Below, one piece after another: positions 46,236 to 54,019 of a stretch of DNA of 64,000 nt. Source of the stretch: Labrys miyagiensis (GTDB taxonomy: Bacteria > Pseudomonadota > Alphaproteobacteria > Rhizobiales > Labraceae); contig NZ_BSPC01000022.1 in the NCBI RefSeq assembly GCF_030160835.1, forward strand, positions 62,001 to 126,000, written 5' to 3'. The position numbers and the translations under genes were made by a program. The stretch's first letter is position 1. The number at the start of each line of letters is the position of its first letter. The notes under the pieces are model-generated. The model worked only from the letters and a program-made list of their open reading frames with translations. It did not search any database and was not told the DNA's origin.

Positions 46236-46278
46236 TGTGCGAAAACGCACAGAAGTCGCTTCCCACAAGAGATATAAT
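46236..46278 (+). promoter_or_regulatory. tra-box-like palindrome 4 with -10 hexamer
   Basis: TGTGCGAAAACGCACA (46236-46251), then 21 nt, then a consensus TATAAT (46273-46278). With a start near 46285 the palindrome is centred close to -41.5, the classic LuxR/TraR class II position. It drives the glycosyltransferase at 46449. Confidence 0.8.
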
Positions 46279-46364
46279 GTCATCTTCGTAGCGCCCGTGT
46301 ATGGGAACGCGTGGTCGCGTCCTGGGCGGGGTAGAGCCGCGGATTAAGCCATTGGTCGTACGCC

Positions 46365-46382
46365 CCAGCATGAAAATGCTGG
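46365..46382 (+). other. GAAA-tetraloop hairpin in the leader
   Basis: CCAGCAT-GAAA-ATGCTGG, a perfect 7-bp stem closed by a stable tetraloop, about 65 nt before the glycosyltransferase start. Confidence 0.5.
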
Positions 46383-46448
46383 CGGCGAAGTCGTCGTTTG
46401 TGCTTGAAGAGGTGAGCGTTCTACTTGGGCGCTGCAGGAAATGGTGCA

Positions 46449-47552
46449 ATGCGAATTGCTATCGTACATTATTGGTTTGTTGGGATGCGCGGCGGTGAGA
46501 AAGTCATCGAGGCACTTTGTGAACTATATCCACAGGCCGATATATTTACACATGTGTATCGTCCCGACGCCGTTTCGCCGATAATTCGCAGACATAAGGT
46601 TACGACCTCGTTCATCAATGCGTTGCCGGCGGCCCACAAGCTCTACAAGAACTATCTTCCCTTCATGCCGCTGGCGCTCGAAAACCTCGATCTGCGGGGC
46701 TATGATCTGGTGATCAGCAGCGAATCCGGCCCAACCAAGGGCATCATCCCCCCCGCCGACGCGACGCATATATGTTATTGTCACTCGCCAATGCGTTATG
46801 TCTGGAACATGTTCCATGACTATCGCGAGCGTAGTGGCCTGCTGACGCGTCTGTTGATGCCGCCGATCGCGCATTATATCCGCAACTGGGACGCGGGCTC
46901 CGCCTCGCGCGTGGATCACTTCGTCGCCAACTCGAAAACCGTGTCGCGGCGCATACAGTCTTATTATCGACGCGATTCAGATGTCATATTCCCTCCCGTC
47001 AGTACAACCGATTTCCAGGCCGTCGATGCTGCGGAGCTCGGTGATTATTATCTGATGGTGGGCGAACTAGTCAGCTACAAGCGGCCGGATCTTGCCGTCG
47101 AGGCCTTCAACCGCACCGGCAAGAAACTGATCATTATCGGCAGCGGCGAAATGCTTCCGAAGATCAAGGCCATGGCGGGGCCGACCGTTACAGTCCTGGG
47201 GCAGCAGCCCTTCTCTGCGTTGCGTCATCACTATGCGCGCTGCAGGGCGCTGATCTTCCCCGGGGAGGAGGATTTCGGCATCGTTCCGGTCGAGGCGATG
47301 GCCAGCGGGCGTCCCGTGATCGCCTACGGGCAGGGCGGGGCAACCGAAACCGTGGTTGCCGACAAGACGGGCGTCTTTTTCGAGACGCAAAGCGTGGAAG
47401 CGATCATCGAGGCGATCGAGCGGCTGGAGAGCATGGATATCGACCCGGCCGCAATAACGGCCCATGCGCAGACTTTCGGAAAGAGTGTTTTCATGGAAAA
47501 GATGAAAGCCTATGTCGAGCGTCGCGTCAGTGAGAAGCAGGGCAGGCTATAA
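46449..47552 (+). CDS. GT4-family glycosyltransferase (WbaZ-like mannosyltransferase type)
   Basis: 367 residues from ATG 46449 (MRIAIVHYW). N-terminal MRGGEKVIEAL and ICYCHSPMRYVWNMFHDY, and C-terminal FPGEEDFGIVPVEAMASGRP, are typical of WbaZ-like transferases that add mannose or a related sugar. It is the first gene after the quorum-type promoter at 46236, so exopolysaccharide chain assembly may be density-dependent. The ExoF-like gene follows after 90 bp. Confidence 0.92.
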   Translation: MRIAIVHYWFVGMRGGEKVIEALCELYPQADIFTHVYRPDAVSPIIRRHKVTTSFINALPAAHKLYKNYLPFMPLALENLDLRGYDLVISSESGPTKGIIPPADATHICYCHSPMRYVWNMFHDYRERSGLLTRLLMPPIAHYIRNWDAGSASRVDHFVANSKTVSRRIQSYYRRDSDVIFPPVSTTDFQAVDAAELGDYYLMVGELVSYKRPDLAVEAFNRTGKKLIIIGSGEMLPKIKAMAGPTVTVLGQQPFSALRHHYARCRALIFPGEEDFGIVPVEAMASGRPVIAYGQGGATETVVADKTGVFFETQSVEAIIEAIERLESMDIDPAAITAHAQTFGKSVFMEKMKAYVERRVSEKQGRL

Positions 47553-47642
47553 ATCGGCTCCTGCCTGTTGATTCGTTTCGTCAAACCTGCGCAAGTCAAG
47601 CATTCTCGCTTGCGCTCCGATTGAAGATTGGTATGTGGCTTC

Positions 47643-49022
47643 ATGAATTCTGATCAATTCCACCAGAGCTCTCATCGCCGCGAAGCAAAGGTCGGCACCG
47701 TCAGCAAGTTGGCGGCTGCCTTGCTCATGGCTTCGACCGTACTTGTGGGAATGGCCTCCACCGCACGGGCAGATCCTTATCTGCTGGGCCCCGAAGACAA
47801 GCTGAAGATCCGCGTCTATGACTGGCGCCCCTCCAACAACGATGCACATGAATGGGCGGCGTTGACGGGTGAGTTCGTGGTCGGGGCTTCAGGCAATGTC
47901 TCGCTGCCGCTCATCGGCGAGGTGCCGGCTGCCGGCAAGAGCACAGCCGACTTTGCGACCCTGATCGGTCAGCGCCTCCAGTCGACCATCGGCCTCTCCA
48001 ACCGGCCCGATGCTTCGGTGGAAGTCTCGACCTATCGCCCCTTCTTCATCATGGGCTTGGTGACGACCCCCGGCCAATATCCCTACAAGCCCGGCCTCAC
48101 TGTGCTCCAGGCCGTCAGCACCGCGGGCGGCGTGGTGCGCGTCACCGATCTTGGCTTGCTCGGCTACCAACGCGACAGCCTGGTGACCCGCGGTGATCTG
48201 CGTACGCTCGCGGTGGAGCGCCTCGGCTTGATTGCACGCGAAGCCCGGCTCGATGCCGAGCTGCAGAATGCGCAGACAATCACTTTCCCACCCGAGTTGA
48301 CGAGCCAGTCCTCCTCGCCGCAGGTGCAACAGCTCATGCGCGAGGAACAGCTGCTCTTCGACGCCAGGCACCAGGCTGTCAGCTCGCAGGAGGCCGCGAT
48401 CGGGCAGACCAAGACACTGCTCGCCGCCGAGATCCAATCTCTCAAGGAGAAGACTGTCTCGCTGGAGCACCAGCTCGATCTCGCCAAGCAGGAGCTCGAC
48501 AATGTCAACGGCCTGGTTCAGAAGGGCCTGGCCATCGCTTCCCGCCAGCTCCAGCTCGACCAGAATGTCTCGGCCTTCGAAAGCAACCGCCTGGATGTCG
48601 AACTTCAGACGCTGCGTGCCCAGCAGGACATATCGAAGGCCGATCGGGACCTTGCCGACGTGCGCAACAAGGCGCGCAACGATACGTTGAACGAGATCTC
48701 CGATGTTCGCGCCAAGCTCGCCGCGAATATCGAGAAGACCACGACGACGCAGGGTCTGATCTACAATTCGGAAGTGCAGGCGCCGCAGGCGATGGCCGCG
48801 CAGATCGGCTCGATCACCAGCAAGATCCTCTACACGATCGTGCGCACTGTCGACGGCAAGGCGCAATCCATTCCGGCAACTGAGGCGGACGCCGTGCTGC
48901 CTGGCGACGTCGTCAAGGTGGATCGCGCCGGTACTTCGTCGGACAGCGTCACGGTGGTGCCGCAGGGGTCTGTCGCTGCCTCAGCCGCCAACGCCCCGCC
49001 GACGACATCGCAACAGCCCTGA
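47643..49022 (+). CDS. ExoF-like polysaccharide export protein
   Basis: 459 residues: a signal peptide (about 1-40, cleavage near STARA-DPY), a polysaccharide export domain (YLLGPEDKLKIRVYDW onward), a SLBB-like part (FFIMGLVTTPGQYPYKPG), and a long coiled coil (about 230-380). This is the ExoF/outer-membrane-auxiliary layout of rhizobial EPS systems. It works with the ExoP-like protein. ATG 47643 is preferred over the ATG 15 bp earlier. It ends at a clear terminator. Confidence 0.9.
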   Translation: MNSDQFHQSSHRREAKVGTVSKLAAALLMASTVLVGMASTARADPYLLGPEDKLKIRVYDWRPSNNDAHEWAALTGEFVVGASGNVSLPLIGEVPAAGKSTADFATLIGQRLQSTIGLSNRPDASVEVSTYRPFFIMGLVTTPGQYPYKPGLTVLQAVSTAGGVVRVTDLGLLGYQRDSLVTRGDLRTLAVERLGLIAREARLDAELQNAQTITFPPELTSQSSSPQVQQLMREEQLLFDARHQAVSSQEAAIGQTKTLLAAEIQSLKEKTVSLEHQLDLAKQELDNVNGLVQKGLAIASRQLQLDQNVSAFESNRLDVELQTLRAQQDISKADRDLADVRNKARNDTLNEISDVRAKLAANIEKTTTTQGLIYNSEVQAPQAMAAQIGSITSKILYTIVRTVDGKAQSIPATEADAVLPGDVVKVDRAGTSSDSVTVVPQGSVAASAANAPPTTSQQP

Positions 49023-49042
49023 CCAACCCTACATTTCGCCAG

Positions 49043-49075
49043 AGGCGCGCTAGGAGTTTCCAGCGCGCCTTTTTC
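49043..49075 (+). terminator. rho-independent terminator
   Basis: AGGCGCGCT and AGCGCGCCT form a 9-bp stem, 10-nt loop, followed by TTTTTC, about 20 nt after the ExoF-like stop. Confidence 0.88.
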
Positions 49076-49130
49076 TTGTCCTGGCTTCCGGGATGTCGCG
49101 GCTCGCCGGCCCCGTCCCTCCCGATATCGA

Positions 49131-49892
49131 CTACCGCGCATCATGGAAGATGATGCCAAGCGTATGGCGTTGGCCTGAGCGCAAGCGGCTGACACCGTGG
49201 CGCATGTTCACCCGATAGGCGCCCTTGCTGCCCCGCGCGGGCCGGTTGTGCACGGCGAAGGCGACTGCATCGCCCTGCCGAAGCGGCACCACCTCGGCCC
49301 GGCTCTGCATGCGCGGGCGTTGCTCGGTGAGCACGAACTCACCGCCGGTAAAATCGCGCCCCGGCTCGGAGAGCAGGATGGCCACCTGGATCGGGAAGGC
49401 GAGGTCGCCGTAGAGATCCTGATGCAGGCAGTTGAAATCGCCGGGGACGTATTGCAGCAGTAGGGGAGTCGCCCGTGTCTGCCCGGCCTGATGGCAAGCC
49501 GCCAGGAAGGCGGCATGATCCGGCGGATAGCCTGCGTCGACTCCAAGAAGATCGTTCCAGGCATTGGCGATGGCGGCGAGCGGAGGGTAGAGGGCCGTGC
49601 GCAGCTCACCGATCAGGGAGGGCAGGGGATAGCTGAAATAACGATACTCGCCCTTGCCGAAGCCGTGGCGCGCCATGTGGACATGGCTGCGGAAATGCTT
49701 CTCCTGCGGATAGAGATCGGCGAGTCCGGCGCACTCCTCCGCTGTCAGCAGCTTGTCGAGGATGGCGCAGCCATAGGTGCCGAGTTCCTCCGAAATGCCC
49801 GGCCAATCATAGGCCGCGACCCGCTTGTCGGCGGATTTCACAGGCTCCGACCCTCGCGGCAGGTGAATCGGTGTCGTCGTGGCGTTGTTCAT
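49131..49892 (-). CDS. 2OG-Fe(II) dioxygenase
   Basis: 253 residues. The iron motif is LHQDLYGD (HxD) with a distal His in NMRHGVSRLR or QRHTLG and an Arg nearby for 2-oxoglutarate. The intact Asp in HxD makes it a hydroxylase, not a SyrB2-type halogenase, which has Ala or Gly there. Its substrate is unknown; prolyl-4-hydroxylase-like or nucleic-acid-repair-like roles are both open. It stands beyond the EPS terminator, so I do not link it to the NRPS. Confidence 0.85.
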   Translation of the reverse strand: MNNATTTPIHLPRGSEPVKSADKRVAAYDWPGISEELGTYGCAILDKLLTAEECAGLADLYPQEKHFRSHVHMARHGFGKGEYRYFSYPLPSLIGELRTALYPPLAAIANAWNDLLGVDAGYPPDHAAFLAACHQAGQTRATPLLLQYVPGDFNCLHQDLYGDLAFPIQVAILLSEPGRDFTGGEFVLTEQRPRMQSRAEVVPLRQGDAVAFAVHNRPARGSKGAYRVNMRHGVSRLRSGQRHTLGIIFHDAR

Positions 49893-50012
49893 TTGATCGC
49901 TCCCGTTCGTTCACGCTCCGCCTTGGTAGGGAGCTGGAGCGCCGGCGACATTCCGTTCCTTGCTGCCGGAACTTAAAATCACCGGCCAAACCTCGGCATA
50001 GCCGGGGAGGCT

Positions 50013-50037
50013 GGAACTTTGCCGGGAGCTACCCGTT
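50013..50037 (+). promoter_or_regulatory. candidate EcfG (general stress) promoter
   Basis: GGAAC, 16 bp, CGTT, ending 34 bp before the ATG at 50072. Confidence 0.7.
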
Positions 50038-50071
50038 CATTTCCCAGGCAGAATTGACCGCGAGGCTTGTC

Positions 50072-50338
50072 ATGTCGGCATTTCGTATTCTTGCGTCCAT
50101 CGCGGGCCTCGTGTTCGTGGGCAAGATACTCGAGCAGAATCGGCAATTGCGGCTTGCTCTTGATCAGCGTACGGCGGTGAATGCCGCGCTGGCGGACGAA
50201 GTCCTGCTTTATCTATGGGCCGAGCGCGCCATGCGGCGGGAACCGGTGTCGACCGAGGCCCGGAGCTGGGACGAGGTGGACGAGGCCAGCGATGAATCAT
50301 TCCCTGCGAGCGATCCACCCTCTTTCGTAGGTCGGTGA
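50072..50338 (+). CDS. small protein with DEASDESFPASDPPSF tail
   Basis: 88 residues. The N-terminus is weakly hydrophobic (FRILASIAGLVFVGKIL), possibly one membrane segment. The C-terminal motif DEASDESFPASDPPSF is a recurrent tail of short alphaproteobacterial proteins of unknown function, often stress-induced. An EcfG-type promoter lies directly upstream and GAGG precedes the ATG. Confidence 0.8.
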   Translation: MSAFRILASIAGLVFVGKILEQNRQLRLALDQRTAVNAALADEVLLYLWAERAMRREPVSTEARSWDEVDEASDESFPASDPPSFVGR

Positions 50339-50357
50339 GGAGGTTCGCGCCCGGCCT

Positions 50358-50618
50358 TCAGCGTGCGATCGCGGCTTCCAGCATCTTGATCCGGGCCGCA
50401 GCTTCACCGCGGGTGAGCGATTTCGAAAACGCGTAGGGGTCGTTTATCTGCACGCTCAGGGCCTTGAGCTGACCGATCTGGTCTTCCGTCATCGGTGCGT
50501 CGTCGGAATCGGCGGATGAAGACAACGCCTCCGCAGCCATGTCCGGCGCGTCGTCGGTTAACCGCGTTTCCGATCCTGCTCCGGAGGGATCCGGGCCGAG
50601 AGGGGGGAACGACATCAT
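50358..50618 (-). CDS. DUF3072 domain protein
   Basis: 86 residues. The C-terminal half (MTEDQIGQLKALSVQIND, then LTRGEAAARIKMLEAAI) is the DUF3072 pattern, a short helical domain of unknown role. The N-terminal half is low-complexity, Ser/Ala/Asp-rich. GGGAG precedes the tandem ATGs. It lies 53 bp after the PRC-barrel gene on the same strand, probably co-transcribed from the EcfG-type promoter at 51062. Confidence 0.82.
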   Translation of the reverse strand: MMSFPPLGPDPSGAGSETRLTDDAPDMAAEALSSSADSDDAPMTEDQIGQLKALSVQINDPYAFSKSLTRGEAAARIKMLEAAIAR

Positions 50619-50671
50619 TTCTGTACTCCCTGATACGATCGGTCATTGCCCCTGGCGAGGATTGGGCCCGT

Positions 50672-51025
50672 CTACATCGCCCTCATGTAATACTCGTTCG
50701 TGGTGCGCGTGACCTGACCGTCATTCCTGGTCAGGTCGTTCAACGTATAGGATGGAGCTGTTTCCAGCACATCCGTGGAGACGCAGATAACATAGCCACC
50801 TGCCTCGGGATCATAATCGAGCTTCGACCAGGGGATGGGAAAATATTTCTCTCCCACGCCGAACAGGCCACCGAAGCCTAAAACGGCAAACATGATCTCG
50901 TTGGAGGTCTTGTCGAGAACCAGGTCTTCGACGCTGCCGATCTTCTCGCGATCCACATTATAGACGCTGCTTCCCTGCACCCGCGAGGCAAGGATCGCCG
51001 TGGTGTGTCCGGATGTCGTCGGCAT
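50672..51025 (-). CDS. PRC-barrel domain protein
   Basis: 117 residues forming one PRC-barrel domain: VQGSSVYNVDREKIGSVEDL, then FGVGEKYFPIPWSKLDYD. Such stand-alone proteins are common in alphaproteobacteria and often belong to the general stress response; the molecular role is unclear. The promoter at 51062-51087 supports that control. GGGAG precedes the start. Confidence 0.88.
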   Translation of the reverse strand: MPTTSGHTTAILASRVQGSSVYNVDREKIGSVEDLVLDKTSNEIMFAVLGFGGLFGVGEKYFPIPWSKLDYDPEAGGYVICVSTDVLETAPSYTLNDLTRNDGQVTRTTNEYYMRAM

Positions 51026-51061
51026 TTGAAAGCTCCCTGGGCATGTTGCGAATGCAATCCC

Positions 51062-51087
51062 AACGTGCCGGAAGGAGCGAATGTTCC
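51062..51087 (-). promoter_or_regulatory. candidate EcfG (general stress) promoter for the PRC-barrel gene
   Basis: On the minus strand GGAAC, 17 bp, CGTT, ending 36 bp before the ATG at 51025. Confidence 0.7.
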
Positions 51088-51226
51088 GATTTCTATGGGG
51101 AAGAAGTGGAATTCCAGCATCCTCGAGGCGCTGTCATCACCAGCGGAGAAGGGATGCGGCATTATCCAGGGCGGCCTGGAGGCCGGCCTGCCGCAAAAGG
51201 GCAGTTGCGGTCAGGAGGAACCGGTT

Positions 51227-51535
51227 TCAGTGCTTGGTCTGAGTCTTGGCAAACCGGCACTCATTGCGAAGGGCGGCTTCGTCGAGGCGCATCATCGCAT
51301 CTGTAATGACGCGGCGTGCGGAAAATGGAATGCGGCCGCGCATGGCCAGGAAATCGCCGGCGCGCCGGTGGTCGGTGTCCGGCAGAGCTTCGAGCTGCAT
51401 CAGGGCATCCGCCCAGCGCAGACAGGCTCTCACCTTGCCGGCCGATTGCCGGTTGCTTAGATTCAGGATCGCTTCGTGCGTAGCAAATTCATATTCCAGG
51501 GCCGCCTCGATCACCGGATCCTGTCGATCTTTCAT
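51227..51535 (-). CDS. hypothetical protein
   Basis: 102 residues, helical and charged (EAALEYEFATHEAILNLSN, RVITDAMMRLDEAALRNE). No family recognised. The ribosome site is weak. Its composition is coding-like and it sits with other small stress-type genes, so I keep it with moderate confidence. Confidence 0.55.
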   Translation of the reverse strand: MKDRQDPVIEAALEYEFATHEAILNLSNRQSAGKVRACLRWADALMQLEALPDTDHRRAGDFLAMRGRIPFSARRVITDAMMRLDEAALRNECRFAKTQTKH

Positions 51536-52007
51536 TGTTGCCTACTCACCGTGACATTCCGTGAAAGGTAAAATGCTCTCACATAATTTAGTCAAACGTT
51601 TTAAGAAAAACACACCGGCAAATTTGCCAGGTGTCGTCAACATGGGTGCAAGCCGTCATCAATTGGATATAAACGATATCATCGCCAAGTCATAGCGTTA
51701 CGTTTTAGGGACAAACGCGAGTTGTCCGGATGGTAAAACAGTATCCTGCAGTATGACTAACCAAGGGTAATGCCTCTCTCGGAGGATGAGTAGGAAGAAA
51801 TAGAGGCGGGTAGGCCTCCCACCATTGGTCCGGGGGTAGCACAAAGGAGGATGGTGGTGTCTGGGTACCCTATTTCGACGACCCCTACTATCGCTTGACG
51901 GCTGACGGTTTGGGCTTACGCTCCTTCCCAATAGGCACAAATTAATATTGCGCGGCGAGCCAAAAAGTTTCGAAAGGCCTGCGCCGTCGGATTTCCTGGG
52001 GGATTGC
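51536..52007. other. 472-bp intergenic gap
   Basis: Low-GC divergent promoter region. A TTGACG at 51895-51900 could be a -35 for the oxidoreductase operon, but the -10 is poor. No gene or repeat seen. Confidence 0.45.
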
Positions 52008-53099
52008 ATGGCGCCTTTGCGGGTTCTTCTGGTCGGGCTTGGTCACATGGGAATGGCGCATGGGCGCGCCTATGACAGCCTGGGGGGCTATGAGATCGCA
52101 GGGCTCTGCGCCCGCGGCATCCACAGCCGTACGGACCTTCCGGACCATTGGGGCGCGATCCCCCGCTTCGCCGATTATTATGAGGCGCTTGACGCGGTGA
52201 AGCCTGACGTCGTTTCCATCAACACCTGGCCCGACACCCATGCCGCCTTCGCCGTAGCGGCCTTTGAGGCTGGTGCCCACGTTTTTATCGAAAAGCCCCT
52301 GGCCGAGACGGCAGAGGACGCCGAGCGCGTCCTGGCCGCGGCGCGCAAGTACGGCAGGAAGCTGGTGGTCGGCTATTCGATGCGCCACAATCCGATCTGG
52401 AAGCGCGTGGTGGAACTGGCGCAAGGCCTCGGCAAGCCGCTGGTGATGCGCATGAACCTCAACCAACAGTCGATCGGCCCGTCCTGGACCTGGCATAAGA
52501 ACCTGCTCTCGGCCCTGTCGCCGATCGTCGATTGCGGCGTGCACTACGTCGACGCCATGTGCCAGATGACCCTGGCCAAGCCGGTGCGCGTCAGCGGCAT
52601 GGGCGCGCGGCTCTCCGACGAGATCGCGCCCGACCAGTATAATTACGGCCAGCTTCAGGTCTTCTTCGACGATGGCTCGATCGGCTGGTACGAGGCGGCC
52701 TGGGGCCCTTCGATCAGCGAGACCGCCTTCATGGTCAAGGATATCATGGGGCCGAAGGGCAGCATCAGCGTCATTCCGCCCTCCCACGAGCTCGGGACAC
52801 CGAAGGGCGCGACCTGGACCTTTTCCTCCGACATCCACACCCATGGCCGCATGGAATCGGTGCTGCTGCATCATTCGGCGCTCAATCCCGACCAGTCGAC
52901 GGTGGCGGGCGACGAGATCATCCCGGTGGTCGACAAGCCCGACCATGACCAGATCTGCCGGCTGGAGCAGATCTATCTGCTCGACGCGATCAACGGCAAG
53001 GTCGACCTCGACGAACATATGGAGGCGGCGGTCAACAGCCTGAAGATCGTGCTGGCGGCGGATCTCAGCATCAAGGAAAAGCGCGTGGTCGAACTGTAA
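52008..53099 (+). CDS. Gfo/Idh/MocA-family oxidoreductase (operon with NagA)
   Basis: 363 residues. Rossmann motif VLLVGLGHMGMAHGRAY at the start, then HVFIEKPLAETAEDA with the family's EKP motif, and DCGVHYVDAM with the conserved His in the catalytic region. NAD(P)-dependent sugar oxidoreductase of unknown substrate. GGGGGA precedes ATG 52008. It leads an operon with a kinase (12-bp gap) and NagA (17-bp gap), which suggests an amino sugar or its derivative as substrate. Confidence 0.9.
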   Translation: MAPLRVLLVGLGHMGMAHGRAYDSLGGYEIAGLCARGIHSRTDLPDHWGAIPRFADYYEALDAVKPDVVSINTWPDTHAAFAVAAFEAGAHVFIEKPLAETAEDAERVLAAARKYGRKLVVGYSMRHNPIWKRVVELAQGLGKPLVMRMNLNQQSIGPSWTWHKNLLSALSPIVDCGVHYVDAMCQMTLAKPVRVSGMGARLSDEIAPDQYNYGQLQVFFDDGSIGWYEAAWGPSISETAFMVKDIMGPKGSISVIPPSHELGTPKGATWTFSSDIHTHGRMESVLLHHSALNPDQSTVAGDEIIPVVDKPDHDQICRLEQIYLLDAINGKVDLDEHMEAAVNSLKIVLAADLSIKEKRVVEL

Positions 53100-53111
53100 G
53101 GCCGCTGGGAT

Positions 53112-54002
53112 ATGGCCATCGAGCGCTATTTCTGTGTCGATGCCGGCGCCACCCGCAGCCGCGGTCGTCTTTGCGATGCCGGTGGCCGCGAGCTTGCCTA
53201 TGCCGAGGCCGGCCCCGCCAATGCCAGCTATGACCGCGAGCAGGCTGTCGCCAGCATCCTCGACCTCTGGCATCAGCTGAATGCCGGAACGGGGCTGGAC
53301 GCCGAAGATCGGGCGGACACGGCCTTCGCCATCGGTGGTGCAGGGCTCTATGTCGAGAAACCGCGCGAGGCCTTCCTCGCCCGCTGTCCGGCCTTCGGCG
53401 CCACCATCGCCATGAGCGACGGCTATGCCGCTCTGATCGGCGCGGGCGGAGGCCGACCCTGCGCGCTGCTCACCATCGGTACCGGCGTTGCCGGCCATCG
53501 CCTGTTCGAGGACGGCACCTCGATCCAGCGCGACGCCTGGGGCTGGATCGTCGGGGATCGTGGCAGCGGCTCCTGGCTGGGGAGAGAGGCCGTGCGCCAC
53601 GCCCTGGAAGTCCGCGATGGCATCGCCCCGTCCTCGGCGCTCTCCTGCGCAGTGATGGAGCATGTCGGCGGCGCGCGGGGTATCCTCGATGGCGCCTTTG
53701 CTGGCCTGAATGCCCATCGCCTTGCGAGCTTTGCTCCGCTGGTGTTGGAGGGAGCCGGTACGGGCTGCCCGGTTGCCGCGGAGATCCTGTCGCGCGGGCT
53801 TGTCTATCTCGCGGCCCTCGTCGGCACCCTGCGTTGCGGAGATGTGCCGCTCTATCTCAATGGCGGTCTGGCCGGCGTGCTCCAGGCAGGACTGGTGGCG
53901 CACATCGGCCGGCCGGTGCAGGCAGCGGAGGGTGATCCCCTTCAGGGCTGCCTGCTCGTGGCGCAGGGTAGGGCGCCGGTCGAACGCATGATCCTCGAAT
54001 AG
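53112..54002 (+). CDS. BadF/BadG-family ATPase, probable N-acetylglucosamine kinase
   Basis: 296 residues of the ASKHA fold: phosphate loop CVDAGATRSRG, then LLTIGTGVAG and WGWIVGDRGSGSWLGREA, the latter typical of bacterial GlcNAc kinases of the BadF/BadG group. It would make GlcNAc-6-phosphate, the substrate of the NagA encoded next. The location between a sugar oxidoreductase and NagA supports this. Confidence 0.85.
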   Translation: MAIERYFCVDAGATRSRGRLCDAGGRELAYAEAGPANASYDREQAVASILDLWHQLNAGTGLDAEDRADTAFAIGGAGLYVEKPREAFLARCPAFGATIAMSDGYAALIGAGGGRPCALLTIGTGVAGHRLFEDGTSIQRDAWGWIVGDRGSGSWLGREAVRHALEVRDGIAPSSALSCAVMEHVGGARGILDGAFAGLNAHRLASFAPLVLEGAGTGCPVAAEILSRGLVYLAALVGTLRCGDVPLYLNGGLAGVLQAGLVAHIGRPVQAAEGDPLQGCLLVAQGRAPVERMILE

Positions 54003-54019
54003 CCTGGAAGGAGCCCGAT

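Larger units (their letters stand above)
45606..46448. other. 843-bp gap with quorum-type promoter and leader hairpin
   Basis: Low-GC divergent region. It contains the promoter at 46236-46278 and a GAAA-loop hairpin at 46365-46382. Short open frames here have no supporting features. Confidence 0.55.

Noticed and set aside
49131-49892. 2OG-Fe(II) enzyme as the missing SyrB2-type halogenase for the Thr module
   Set aside because: It has an intact HxD iron motif (LHQDLYGD); halogenases have Ala or Gly there. It also lies outside the island, past a terminator.
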